Origin: an uncultured Clostridium sp.
GTDB lineage: Bacteria > Bacillota > Clostridia > TANB77 > CAG-508
Length of the DNA: 64,000 nt
Assembly (NCBI GenBank): GCA_947569365.1
Contig: CANOSM010000001.1
Location: 99,283 to 163,282, forward strand
Direction: 5' to 3'
In this document: piece after piece, positions 12,440-21,893 of the stretch
How positions within the stretch are numbered: position 1 is the first letter of the stretch
Layout of the letters: each line of letters starts with the position of its first letter
Notes under the pieces: generated by a model
Told to the model about the DNA's origin: nothing
Databases searched by the model: none
What the model saw: only the letters and a program-made list of their open reading frames with translations
Program-made: the position numbers and the translations under genes

Positions 12440-13117
12440 ATGGGAAAATTATTTGTAATTGATGGAACAGATGGAAGTGGTAAACAAACACAATTTGAAA
12501 AACTAAAAGAAAATCTAGATAAAAAAGGGATTAAGTATAGAACAGTTTCTTTCCCAAACTATGACAGTCCATCATCATCACTTGTAAAAATGTACTTATC
12601 AGGAGAATTTGGAACAGATCCAAAATCTATAAGTCCATATATAGCATCTACCTTTTATGCAGCAGATAGATATGCGACATATAAAAAAGATTTTGAGGAA
12701 TTTTATAAAAATGGAGGAATAATACTTGCCGATAGATATACTACAGCAAATATGGTACATCAAGCAGGAAAAATTAATGATGATAAAGAAAGAGAAAAAT
12801 TTATAGAATGGCTATTTAATCTTGAATTTGAGATATATGGTATACCAAAGCCTAATTTAGTATTCTTTTTAAACATGCCACCTAAAAATTCTTTAGAACT
12901 TATAAAAAATAGAGAAAATAAATTTACACATGATACACAAAAAGATATTCATGAAAGAGACGAAAATCATATTATAGATAGTTATAATGCTGCTTGTAGT
13001 CTAGTAGATAAATATGGTTGGACAGAAATAAAATGCGTAGAAAATGATAAAATAAGAACAATAGAAAGCATAAGTAATGAAATAATAGAAAATGTATTAA
13101 AAGAATTAGGTGAATAG
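12440..13117 (+). CDS. tmk: Thymidylate kinase
   Basis: Phosphorylates dTMP to dTDP. The P-loop is GTDGSGKQTQ near residue 9. The DRY-type motif is ILADRYTTANMVHQ, and there is a LID region with charged residues. At 225 residues it is slightly longer than typical tmk, as in one clostridial subgroup. ATG 12440 follows AGAGGTAG. The stop overlaps an upstream GTG of the next gene, indicating tight coupling. Confidence 0.93.
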   Translation: MGKLFVIDGTDGSGKQTQFEKLKENLDKKGIKYRTVSFPNYDSPSSSLVKMYLSGEFGTDPKSISPYIASTFYAADRYATYKKDFEEFYKNGGIILADRYTTANMVHQAGKINDDKEREKFIEWLFNLEFEIYGIPKPNLVFFLNMPPKNSLELIKNRENKFTHDTQKDIHERDENHIIDSYNAACSLVDKYGWTEIKCVENDKIRTIESISNEIIENVLKELGE

Positions 13118-13118
13118 T

Positions 13119-13703
13119 ATGAAAATAGGCTTTTTTGGAGGCTCTTTTAATCCTCCAAGTATAGCACATTTAAAGCTTGCTAGAAAAGCAATAACAGAAT
13201 GTAACTTAGATAAAGTAATATTTATTCCTATTGGAGATTTTTATAATAAAAAGGAATTAGTAAAAATAGATAATAGAATAGATATGTTAAAAATAGCAAC
13301 TAAAAATGATACAAATATTGAAGTATCAGACTTAGAAAAATATTTTAAAGAAAAAATATATGCATGTGATATATTTAGAATAATTAAAAATAAATATTCT
13401 AATGATGATATATTCTTTTTAATGGGAGAAGACAACTATTTAAAACTTAGTACATGGAAAAATTATAATGAACTTAAAAACTATAAATATATTATATTTG
13501 AAAGATATGATAATACTAAAAATAAAGAAAACTTAAAAAAAGAAAAACAAAATTTTAATATATATGTAATAAGATGTGAAAATACTAAAGAAATAAGTTC
13601 TACTTTAATAAGAGAAAGAATAAAAAACAAATATTCTTTAGAAAATATAATAGATAATGATGTAGAAAAATATATTTTAGAAAATAAGTTATATATTAGA
13701 TAA
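13119..13703 (+). CDS. nadD: Nicotinate-nucleotide adenylyltransferase-like protein
   Basis: Cytidylyltransferase-fold enzyme; NadD members adenylate nicotinate mononucleotide on the way to NAD. The motif GGSFNPPSIAHLKLA holds the HxGH-like site, and the C-terminal ISSTLIRERI is the matching family signature. ATG 13119 with AGGTG six bases upstream is preferred to the in-frame GTG at 13110. It is two bases after the tmk stop. The 194-residue size fits NadD, though a related adenylyltransferase cannot be excluded. Confidence 0.8.
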   Translation: MKIGFFGGSFNPPSIAHLKLARKAITECNLDKVIFIPIGDFYNKKELVKIDNRIDMLKIATKNDTNIEVSDLEKYFKEKIYACDIFRIIKNKYSNDDIFFLMGEDNYLKLSTWKNYNELKNYKYIIFERYDNTKNKENLKKEKQNFNIYVIRCENTKEISSTLIRERIKNKYSLENIIDNDVEKYILENKLYIR

Positions 13704-13724
13704 TAACTAGAAAGAGAAAATTAT

Positions 13725-14588
13725 ATGGTTGAATTTTTTGTAAAGATTATAAAAGGAATGATTATTGGAATTTCAGCAATGACTGCTGGAGCTGGAACAT
13801 TTGCTATAATTTTAGGAATATATGATAGATGTATGGAAATAATTGCAAATCCATTTAAAAATTTTAAATCAAACTTTAAATATATTCTTCCAATTGTAAT
13901 TGGAATAGGAATAAGTGTACTAATTTTTGGAAAACTTGTATTATATTGGTTATCAAATTATGAAGCTTATTTTAGATGTGTTCTACTTGGAATAATAATA
14001 GGAGGAATTCCAACATTATTTAAAGTTGCAAATAAGAAAGGATTTAAGAAAAAATACATAATAAGTATGATAGCAGCACTTATATTTACAATAGTACTTA
14101 CTAAATTTGCAAATACAATAAAAGCAGGAAAAACAGTAGAATATATCACTATAATTGAACTTATTATTTATGGAGCAATATATGCTTTTGGAGCAGTAAT
14201 GCCAGGAATGACAACTATACATATACTAGAATATATGGGAGTACTATCCACAATTATGAATGGATTATTTAATTTTAATCTTGGTATAATAATCCCATTT
14301 GGAATTGGATATATAATATTAGCTTTAACTACAGCAGGAATGATAACATATTTATTTAATAAGTTCTATGGAATGACATATTATGCAATTATAGGATTTT
14401 CACTAACATCACTTGTAATGTTTATTCCTACTTTTTCAAGTACATCACAAGCAATAATTGGAACCATTATGGGTACTATAGCAGCAATTGTTATTTATTT
14501 AATAACAAGACTTGAAAATTATACAAATAAGAAAAGAGAAGATTTAAGTATTGAAAGAACAGAGGAAACTATTACAAAAGAGGGGTAA
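13725..14588 (+). CDS. DUF368 membrane protein, PopT-type undecaprenyl-phosphate transporter
   Basis: An integral membrane protein of 287 residues with about eight helices. The opening FVKIIKGMIIGISAMTAGAG and the later MPGMTTIHILEYMGV are typical of the DUF368 family, some members of which (PopT) have been linked to recycling of undecaprenyl phosphate across the membrane. That role is known from other bacteria; here it is inferred. ATG 13725 follows AGAAAGAG. The next gene starts three bases after its stop. Confidence 0.8.
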   Translation: MVEFFVKIIKGMIIGISAMTAGAGTFAIILGIYDRCMEIIANPFKNFKSNFKYILPIVIGIGISVLIFGKLVLYWLSNYEAYFRCVLLGIIIGGIPTLFKVANKKGFKKKYIISMIAALIFTIVLTKFANTIKAGKTVEYITIIELIIYGAIYAFGAVMPGMTTIHILEYMGVLSTIMNGLFNFNLGIIIPFGIGYIILALTTAGMITYLFNKFYGMTYYAIIGFSLTSLVMFIPTFSSTSQAIIGTIMGTIAAIVIYLITRLENYTNKKREDLSIERTEETITKEG

Positions 14589-14591
14589 CAA

Positions 14592-16200
14592 ATGAAAAGT
14601 AAATTTTTAAATGCTGTAGCAGCATTAATGAACTTCTTATTTGGTGTAATTATTTTAACATATAGTTTCATAGCACCAAATGAAGCTAGAGCAACAGCAA
14701 ATGAAATTGTTGTAATGAATCAGATACATTTATTTATACTTTTAGTGCTTATATGTGTAACTATTGCAGATTTCATATTACTTATTAATAACAGACATAA
14801 TAGTATATTTCTATTTGCATATGTTATTTCAATTTTAGCATCAGCTTTCTATATATTTGATTTTGATATTATAGCAATACTTTATTTATTAGGAGCATTT
14901 ATTATATGTATACAAGTACTTAGAGAAAACATCATAGAAAAAACAAACAATATATTTATGATAATTCTTGGAATAATTATAGCAGCGATATTATTACTTG
15001 GACTTTATTCACTTACATATAAGGATTCAGTTGTAGAACTAGATAAAAAAGAAAATATAGGACAAGTTAAATATGATGAAGATTATTTTAAAAACATATC
15101 TGAACTAAAAATAAATGATATATATATAAATGTAGAAAAAGACGGAAAGTGGGGATATATAAATCAAAAAGGTGAAAAAGTAATTGACTTCAAATACGAT
15201 TATGCATCACCATTTATAGAAATAGAAAAAAACAATAAAAAATTTGATGTGGCTTTGGTATGTATAGAAGACACAGGAGAAATAATACTTAAAAATGAAA
15301 GAATAGTTTATTCATATAAAAATAATATTGATGTAGAAGACTATGAGGCACAATATGACAAATTAAGAGATGTATATATGAATGTACTAGAACAAGAAAA
15401 AGACTTTGACGAAAATATAATTTCAAATGTAAAGGATAGAAAACATAAAATTGCTGCATATAAAGAAGACGGTTATACATATCCATATAATGATGAATAC
15501 GACATATACATAAAAGTATCATCACAAATGCGGTGGAACAAATAGATATGAAATTGTAAAAAAATCTGGAAATAGAAATGTTAAAATTAGTATTGACTGT
15601 GATAATCTAGCTTTTGATTCTAAATATCTATATGTATATAATAATGGTTATTTGCCTTTCTATAAAACGTCTGAAAAAATGCAAGGATACTATACCTTAG
15701 ATATGAAAAGAGTAGAAGTACCAGGAAATATGCAGATACTAGATTTTTATGATATAAATATGTTAGTAAAAGATTATAATGAAAATACAATATATTTTAT
15801 GAATCAATCTGGAAATAGAGTATCTGATAAATATTTAGATATATATGTATATGATAATGGATACATTGTAAAGAAAACTAATGGGAAATATACATTAATA
15901 AATAAAAAATTTAAACAAATAATAAATAAAGAATTTGATTATATAAATCCTAAATTCATTGATTATGGTTTCTTAATATGTGCTAATCTACCTAAAAGTA
16001 TAACATTTAATAAAAATGGTATGCCAACTAATATAAATTATAGTCTAATGGATATGTCTGGAAAAGTATATTCAGGTGGATATACAAATATATATAATAT
16101 TATTGAAAAAAAGAGCGAAGAATTACCTATAAATGATTATCTATATAACTTAACAGATATTGAATATAATTTTATAGGAGAAGAATTTTATAATAAATAG
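14592..16200 (+). CDS. Multi-helix WG-repeat protein with a +1 shift at CGG
   Basis: About five N-terminal membrane helices (residues 5-155) are followed by an outside domain with WG-type units, beginning GKWGYINQKGEKVIDFKYDY. At codon 314 an in-frame CGG (15531-15533) is followed by a stop at 15545. Skipping the C gives SSQM-GGTNRYEIVKK and an open frame to 16200, which again contains WG-like units such as YTLINKKFKQIINKEFDYI. The restored product is about 535 residues. The downstream half has no start or ribosome site of its own. It starts three bases after the DUF368 gene. Confidence 0.7.
15531..15533 (+). other. In-frame CGG with +1 shift into GGT (site 2)
   Basis: CAA-ATG-CGG-TGG in the incoming frame; skipping C gives ATG-GGT-GGA-ACA and opens another 222 codons. 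Confidence 0.75.
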
Positions 16201-16299
16201 AATAATTTAAACAAAAAACATAAAAATAATAAAATAAAAGACTTGTAATAAATTTTTCTATAACATATAATTATAAAAAACATATTGTAGGAGGATAAA

Positions 16300-16977
16300 A
16301 TGGAAAAGGGTAAAGAATTTTTTAAGAACAACAAAATTGCTGTAACAATAATTAGTATTGTATTATTAATAGCAATTGTAGCAGTTGCAGTAGTACTTGT
16401 ACAAAAAAATAGTGAGAAAAAGAAAGAAGAAGAAAAGAATGAATCAATAAAAAATGCTATTAGTGATTATGTAGTAGCTTATAATGAATTAGATAAAGAT
16501 AAGATGCTAGCAGCAATAGATTCAAAAGCAGCATGTGCATGGGCTAATTGTGAAGCTGATACAACTAAATTCAAAGAACAATATGATAAAGTAACAGATG
16601 AAGATAAAAAATCTTATGAAAATAATAATATTGTTAGTAAAGTAGAAATGTTAAAAACATTTTATGATACTTATTTAGATTATCATAAAATGGAACTTGG
16701 AGAAATAAAAGATACTAAAGATATTGATGGTGTTGATGGACTAGTTAAATCAACAGCTACAATAAAAGAATCTTATTCTTATGATGGTCAAGAACAAGCA
16801 TCAGAACAACAAGTTTATTTCTATATATATAATGGAAAAATAGTATCAATGGAAGAAGTTGGAAAAGAAGATAATACTGAAGATGATACTAAAAAAGATA
16901 ATAATAACCAAGTAGATACAGAAAAAGACAAAGATAATAATAAAAAAGATAATGATAATAAAAAAAATAAAAAATAA
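16300..16977 (+). CDS. Membrane-anchored extracytoplasmic protein, paralog 1
   Basis: 225 residues: one N-terminal helix (about 13-35), a Lys/Glu linker, then a compact domain starting AISDYVVAYNELDKDKML. A very acidic/lysine-rich tail follows (Asp, Asn and Lys only, from residue 195). The domain has the look of NTF2-like or DUF4878 proteins, whose role is unclear. Two cysteines in ACAWANC may form a disulfide outside. It is a paralog of the next gene, with the same order of parts. ATG 16300 follows AGGAGG. Confidence 0.65.
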   Translation: MEKGKEFFKNNKIAVTIISIVLLIAIVAVAVVLVQKNSEKKKEEEKNESIKNAISDYVVAYNELDKDKMLAAIDSKAACAWANCEADTTKFKEQYDKVTDEDKKSYENNNIVSKVEMLKTFYDTYLDYHKMELGEIKDTKDIDGVDGLVKSTATIKESYSYDGQEQASEQQVYFYIYNGKIVSMEEVGKEDNTEDDTKKDNNNQVDTEKDKDNNKKDNDNKKNKK

Positions 16978-17100
16978 TTTATGTAATTAGAATAAATAGT
17001 AAATTGAAGAATATAAATGTAGTAAATATTTATAATTTATATTGTACTTGTATAAATTATTTTATATAATAGCAATATAAATTTTTGGGAGGAAATAAAA

Positions 17101-17640
17101 ATGGAAAAAGTAAAAAGTGTATTAGGGACAGCTTTAGCATGGGTCAAAGCTCATGTAAAATTAGTAGTAATAATTGTAGTAGCTATATTAGTAGCTATTT
17201 TAGCACTAAACTTTGTAGCAGGAGGACCAAAAAGAGCAGTTAAATCTTATATTTCTGCAATGAATAAAGCTAATGACAAGAAAATATTAAAAACTATGGA
17301 TGTAAAAGGTGTAGTAGCTTGGTCAAAATGTGGTGGAAAAGCAAGTAAATTCTTAGATGAATATAATGATATTGAAGATGATGAAGTAGATGAATATAAA
17401 GAGACATTAGAAAGTACTTGTGAAAAAATGTGTGATAGTTTAAAAGATTATGACAAATATTCAATAAAATTAAAACAAATAAAAGAAGTTAAAAAAGAAG
17501 ACAAAGGTTTATATAAAGTAAAAGCTAAAGTAGAAGTCAAATATAAAGATGATGATGATGAAAATGAAAGTACAGATACAATGACATTCTATGTATATAA
17601 AGGAAAGATAATAAGTGGTGGAGTATCAAGTATATACTAA
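17101..17640 (+). CDS. Membrane-anchored extracytoplasmic protein, paralog 2
   Basis: 179 residues, one N-terminal helix (about 18-40) and an outside domain AVKSYISAMNKANDKKIL similar to the preceding gene, including the pattern A-W-x-K-C and a closing beta-strand FYVYKGKIISGG. It lacks the charged tail of paralog 1. ATG 17101 follows GGGAGG. A strong terminator lies just after it. The pair is probably a tandem duplication; function unknown. Confidence 0.65.
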   Translation: MEKVKSVLGTALAWVKAHVKLVVIIVVAILVAILALNFVAGGPKRAVKSYISAMNKANDKKILKTMDVKGVVAWSKCGGKASKFLDEYNDIEDDEVDEYKETLESTCEKMCDSLKDYDKYSIKLKQIKEVKKEDKGLYKVKAKVEVKYKDDDDENESTDTMTFYVYKGKIISGGVSSIY

Positions 17641-17646
17641 AAAATA

Positions 17647-17675
17647 AATAGAGCTAGCACTAGCTCTATTTTCTT
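17647..17675 (+). terminator. Strong intrinsic terminator
   Basis: Perfect hairpin AATAGAGCTAG / CTAGCTCTATT with a three-base loop, followed by TTCTTGCTTTT. Confidence 0.85.
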
Positions 17676-17733
17676 GCTTTTAAAAAGTATTATATGTATA
17701 ATATATAAAATATATTATAGTGGGAGAGATAGC

Positions 17734-18261
17734 ATGGAGATTATAAGTAGAAAAAATGTATATTCAGGGTTTCTAAAATTTGATGTATTAAAAGTTAAAT
17801 TTGAAAATGGAAATACTATTGAAAGAGATGTAATAATAAAAAAAGATGGAGTTGCTATTGTAGCAGTAACAAAGAATAATGAAATATATCTAACAAAACA
17901 GCCACGTGTTGCAATAAATGAAGAAGAATCAATTGAAATACCAGCAGGACTTATAGAAGAAGGTGAGACTATAGAAGAAACTACTAAAAGAGAACTTTTA
18001 GAAGAAACAGGTTGCATTTCAAACAAATTAATTGATTTAGGATTCTTTTATGGAGATGTTGGCTCTGGAACAAATAAAACACATCTAATGCTTGCTTTAG
18101 ATGTAGAAAAGGTTCAAGAATTAAAATTAGATGAAGATGAATTTTTAGAATCATATAAATTACCAAAAGATAAAGTATATGAAATGCTTGATAATGGCGT
18201 AATAAAAGATTCACATTCAATAATAGGACTTTTAAAAGCAAAAAAATATATAGAAAATTAA
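17734..18261 (+). CDS. NUDIX hydrolase, ADP-ribose pyrophosphatase-like
   Basis: The NUDIX box is complete: GLIEEGETIEETTKREL followed by LEETG, matching GX5EX7REUXEEXG. The N-terminal beta part (NVYSGFLKFDVLKVKFENG) resembles ADP-ribose pyrophosphatases (NudF type). ATG 17734 behind GGGAGAG is chosen over the longer frame from 17674, which has no ribosome site. 175 residues is the normal length. It is a single gene between terminators. Confidence 0.88.
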   Translation: MEIISRKNVYSGFLKFDVLKVKFENGNTIERDVIIKKDGVAIVAVTKNNEIYLTKQPRVAINEEESIEIPAGLIEEGETIEETTKRELLEETGCISNKLIDLGFFYGDVGSGTNKTHLMLALDVEKVQELKLDEDEFLESYKLPKDKVYEMLDNGVIKDSHSIIGLLKAKKYIEN

Positions 18262-18352
18262 AATATTTAAGTTTATTTTAATGTTTATGTTATATTATAT
18301 TAACATAGTTAAGGCTAATAATATTAGTCTAGTAAATTTTTTCTTCCCCAAA

Positions 18353-18386
18353 AAAAATACTCATACTTAGTATGGGTATTTTTTTG
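18353..18386 (+). terminator. Terminator after the NUDIX gene
   Basis: Hairpin AAATACTCATAC / GTATGGGTATTT with a short TTA loop, then six or more T; A-run on the other side, so it can act on both strands. Confidence 0.8.
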
Positions 18387-18463
18387 ACTAGAATATTATT
18401 TTTTTAATATAGAAGTTTATTATTATAAATAAATATGCAAAAATTAATTTACTTTTAAAATTT

Positions 18464-18752
18464 CAGGATAAAGACATGAAAAAAATTTTTTATGACTTGT
18501 ATCAAAGAATTACCAAAGGTTGTAAAGATTTTTAATGCTAAAATTACGCTGTAAGCATTGAAAAATAAGCATTTTTAAAAAATAACTATTTTTTTAAAAA
18601 ATTGGATACTTGCTAATAGCGGATTTTCGTATTTTAACTTTCTAAAAATCTTAAGTTTCTATTTTACTGAAATTTTGTTTCAAAAAATCATTAAAAGTTT
18701 TAATACAAGCCTGTTATACGATTTCAAAATTTCATTTCGTGTCTTTATCCTG
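18464..18752. mobile_element. MITE-like element with inverted ends and 9-bp target duplication
   Basis: A non-coding 289-bp block. The left end (18464-18481) starts CAGGATAAAGACATGAAA and the right end (18735-18752) is its reverse complement with one mismatch. On both sides lies the identical 9-mer TTAAAATTT (18455-18463 and 18753-18761), as expected for a target-site duplication. Sub-terminal blocks (CTTGTATCAA near 18497 and TTAATACAAG near 18700) are also inverted, so the whole could fold as one long structure. No reading frame of note and no transposase are present, so it is probably non-autonomous. No second copy was seen in the window. Confidence 0.75.
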
Positions 18753-18770
18753 TTAAAATTTAGTATTATA

Positions 18771-18799
18771 TTGACTATTTAACAAAAAAGATATATAAT
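18771..18799 (+). promoter_or_regulatory. Promoter of the zur-znu operon
   Basis: TTGACT (18771-18776), 17-bp spacer, TATAAT (18794-18799). The MITE-like element ends 18 bp upstream. Confidence 0.75.
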
Positions 18800-18825
18800 A
18801 TGAAAATGATTTTCATTTTCATATT
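18797..18825. promoter_or_regulatory. Fur/Zur-type operator
   Basis: Perfect 12-bp arms AATATGAAAATG / CATTTTCATATT around ATTTT. It overlaps the -10 box and start region, so a bound repressor would block the promoter. The form matches Fur-family boxes; gene context says zinc. Confidence 0.8.
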
Positions 18826-18838
18826 ATGTGGAGGAAAT

Positions 18839-19258
18839 ATGGTAAAAGAGAATAAATACAAAACAAAGCAAAGAAGTGCGATAATTGAATACATAGAAGC
18901 AAATAAAGATAAACAAATTACAGTAAATAATATATTAATTTATTTTAATTTAAATAGTGAAAAAAAGGTAAGTCAAACTACTATATATAGATGCTTAGAT
19001 GGTTTAGTAAAAGAAGGAAAACTAAAAAAGAGTTATTCAGAGAAACTTTCAGCTTCATGTTATCAATATATAGAAAAATCCTGCAGAAACCATTATCATT
19101 TAAAATGCGAAAAATGTGGGGAAATATTTCATATAGAACAAGACATACTTTCAGCTTTTGAAAACAGTATAGGAAAGTCATATAACTTTAAAATAGATAA
19201 GGTTAAAACAATATTATATGGAATATGTGAAAAATGTAATAATACTTTAAAAAATTAA
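18839..19258 (+). CDS. zur: Fur-family metal repressor, probably Zur
   Basis: 140 residues from ATG 18839, right after GTGGAGG; a longer frame from 18800 would run through the operator. There is a winged-helix part with KVSQTTIYRCLDGLVKEGKL as the recognition region, then HYHLKCEKCGEIFH and a C-terminal CEKC, the two CxxC pairs of the structural zinc site. Being the first gene before znuA-znuC-znuB and under a Fur-type operator points to zinc and autoregulation. PerR or Fur specificity is less likely because of the neighbours. Confidence 0.85.
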   Translation: MVKENKYKTKQRSAIIEYIEANKDKQITVNNILIYFNLNSEKKVSQTTIYRCLDGLVKEGKLKKSYSEKLSASCYQYIEKSCRNHYHLKCEKCGEIFHIEQDILSAFENSIGKSYNFKIDKVKTILYGICEKCNNTLKN

Positions 19259-19274
19259 ATAAAAGGGGAAAGAT

Positions 19275-20247
19275 ATGAATTTAAAAAAGATAGTATCTGC
19301 TATATTATTAATAATTATTATTTCAGGATGTTTATATTTTACACTAATGACTAAAGAAGTTACTGTATATAATGAAAAGGACAGATTAGATATAGTAGTT
19401 ACCACATTTTCAGCTTATGATTTTACAAAACATATAGCAGGAGAAAATATAAATTTGACATTTTTATTAGGACCTCGGAGTAGATTCACATGGATACGAG
19501 CCAAGTGCTACTGATATTGTAAAAGTACAAAATGCAGATGTATTTATATATGTAGGAGGAACCTTAGAACCATGGAGTAAAAAAATAATTTCTGATTTAC
19601 CAGAAAGTGTAAAAACGTTAAGACTCATAGATAGCATAGACTTAAAAGAAGAAATAAAAATAGATGGAACACAATATCAAGAAAGACATAGTCATGAAGA
19701 TGAGGAAATAAATGAAAGAGAATATGATGAGCATATATGGACATCTACAGAAAATGCAGTAGAGATGATCAAATATATAGAAACAAGTTTATCTAATTTG
19801 GACAGTAATAATTCAAAACAATATAAAGAAAATTCTAAAAAATATATTAAAGAGATAAATAATGTAAAACAAGAAATACAAGAAATTGTAAACACAGCTA
19901 AAAGAAAGAAACTTGTATTTGGAGATAAAATGCCAATGCAATATTTTATGCAAGAATTTAATCTTGATGTAGTAGCTGCTTTTAATGGTTGTGCAGAAGA
20001 AACAGTTCCAACTAGTAAAACAATTGCATATTTAGTAGATTTAATTAAGAATGAAAAAATACCAGTAATATTATATATAGAATTAAGTGAAGGAAGAGTA
20101 GCTAAAACATTAGCAAAAGAAACGGGAACAAAAACAATGCAGATACAAACACTTCATAATATTTCAAAAGAAGATTTTGAAAATGGAGAAACGTATACAA
20201 GTCTTATGAAGAGAAATATAAAAGTACTAAAAGAAGCACTAAATTAA
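19275..20247 (+). CDS. znuA: Zinc-binding lipoprotein ZnuA, +1 shift at CGG
   Basis: Substrate-binding protein of the zinc ABC importer. There is an N-terminal helix with a lipobox ending ISGC at Cys 19. At codon 68 an in-frame CGG (19476-19478) breaks the frame, and the incoming frame stops at 19514. Skipping C gives LLGP-GVDSHGYEPSATDI, the family segment with the metal-binding His and YEP, with no gap. A His/Glu-rich loop (RHSHEDEEINEREYDEH) follows, then the second domain. Restored length is 323 residues. The downstream half has no ribosome site or start before 19765. Confidence 0.88.
19476..19478 (+). other. In-frame CGG with +1 shift into GGA (site 3)
   Basis: GGA-CCT-CGG-AGT in the incoming frame; skipping C gives CCT-GGA-GTA-GAT, restoring the conserved PG-x-D-x-H stretch of ZnuA. 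Confidence 0.85.
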
Positions 20248-20264
20248 AAAGGAAGGATATAAAA

Positions 20265-20946
20265 ATGAGTCTTATTGAAATAAATGATTTATCTTTTGAA
20301 TATTCAAAAGAAGATAAAGCATTAAAAAATATAAATTTAAAAATAGAAAAAGGAGACTTCCTTTGTATAATAGGAGAAAACGGTTCTCGGTAAAAGTACA
20401 TTAGTAAAATGTATTGTAGGATTAAATAAAGTGCCAAAAGGTACCATAATAAAAAATACTAGAATAGGATACTTACCACAAAAAACAGAGATACAAAGAA
20501 ATTTTCCAGCATCTATTGAAGAAATTGTACTAAGTGGAACTACTACAGATAATTTAAGTAAAATATGGTATACAAAAGAAGATAGAAAAAATGCAGAAAA
20601 TATAATGAGGGAACTTAACATATATGATATAAGAAAAAAATGTTTTAGAGATTTATCAGGAGGTCAACAACAAAGAGTTTTAATATCAAGAGCAATGTGT
20701 GCAACTGAAGAATTACTAATATTAGATGAGCCAACAAATGGTTTAGACCCAGTAATTGCTAAACAAATATATGAAATCTTAAAAGATTTGAATGAAAAAA
20801 GAAATATGACGATAGTTATGGTATCACACGATATAGATAGGGCAATGAATTATGCCAAAAGAGTAGTTAAGATAAAAAATGGTGAGAAAGTATATGACGA
20901 TATTACTTCTAAATATAATTTGGAAGGAGACACAAAAAATGATTAA
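20265..20946 (+). CDS. znuC: Zinc ABC transporter ATPase ZnuC, +1 shift at CGG
   Basis: The ATPase that powers the zinc importer. ATG 20265 follows GGAAGG. At codon 42, in the middle of the P-loop, the incoming frame reads CGG then TAA (20388-20393), an immediate stop. Skipping C gives IGENGS-GKSTLVKC, an exact Walker A motif. Downstream are LSGGQQQRVLISRAM (signature) and LLILDEPTNGLDP (Walker B). Restored length is 226 residues. Without the shift no ATP-binding site could be made. It overlaps znuB by eight bases. Confidence 0.9.
20388..20390 (+). other. In-frame CGG with +1 shift into GGT (site 4)
   Basis: GGT-TCT-CGG-TAA in the incoming frame; skipping C gives TCT-GGT-AAA-AGT, the Walker A GSGKS. 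The strongest single case because the motif is invariant. Confidence 0.9.
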
Positions 20947-21763
20947 TGCAATAATTCAAATGATGGAATATGGATTTATAGTAAGAGCAATGATAGTTGG
21001 AATTTTAGTTAGTATGTGTGCTGCTATACTAGGAGTAAGCTTAATACTAAAAAGATATAGTATGATAGGAGATGGACTATCACACGTAGGATTTGGAATA
21101 CTTACTATATCAGTTGTAATGGGATGGGCTCCTATGATAGTTTCTATACCAGTAACAATACTTACAGCAATTATATTACTTAGGATAGGAAATAATAAAA
21201 AAATAAATACAGATAGTGCTATAGCAATGATTGCAAGTGCTAGTTTAGCTGTAGGTGTTGCAGTAACATCAGCATCTACTGGAATGAATACAGATGTATA
21301 TAATTATATGTTTGGAAGCATTTTAGCTATGACAGAAAATGATGTTATTTTAAGTATAATTGTAAGCATTATAGTAATATTTTTATATATAATATTCTAT
21401 AGAAAAATATTTTCAATAACATTTGATGAATCATTTGCTAAAGCAAATGGGCTAAATGTTTCTATTTATACAAATTTAATAGCAATATTAACAGCTGTAC
21501 TTATAGTAGTTGGAATGAGACTTATGGGTACAATGCTAATAAGTAGTATTATAATATTCCCAGGACTTACATCTATGAGAATATTTAAGTCATTTAAAAA
21601 AGTTGTAATAAGTTCAGTAGTAGTAAGTATCATATCATTTATTTTTGGAATATATTTTTCATATATATATAATATAAGTGCAGGTGCAATGATTGTAATT
21701 GTAAATGTTATATTATTTATAATATTTACTTTAATATCAAATATTTTTTGTGAAGAAAAATAG
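20939..21763 (+). CDS. znuB: Zinc ABC transporter permease ZnuB
   Basis: 274 residues with about eight membrane helices. The segment LILKRYSMIGDGLSHVGFG and the later MRLMGTMLISSIIIFPGLTS are standard for the ABC-3 family of Zn/Mn permeases. The start is ATG 20939, inside the end of znuC, behind GGAGAC; an upstream start at 20879 would overlap znuC further and has no ribosome site. It is the last gene of the operon. Confidence 0.93.
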   Translation: MINAIIQMMEYGFIVRAMIVGILVSMCAAILGVSLILKRYSMIGDGLSHVGFGILTISVVMGWAPMIVSIPVTILTAIILLRIGNNKKINTDSAIAMIASASLAVGVAVTSASTGMNTDVYNYMFGSILAMTENDVILSIIVSIIVIFLYIIFYRKIFSITFDESFAKANGLNVSIYTNLIAILTAVLIVVGMRLMGTMLISSIIIFPGLTSMRIFKSFKKVVISSVVVSIISFIFGIYFSYIYNISAGAMIVIVNVILFIIFTLISNIFCEEK

Positions 21764-21893
21764 TATAAACAGTAATTTTAAATTTGTTATTTATACTATA
21801 ATTTAAAAAAGTAAAGTTATTGATAATAATATTATATTATGTTATTATTAGAGAAATAAATGTTAGTTAAGAAAAAACAAATTGAGGAAAAAT

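Noticed and set aside
19765..20247. Separate downstream gene starting at ATG 19765
   Set aside because: It has no ribosome site and is the second half of ZnuA. The same holds for the downstream halves of the other split genes.
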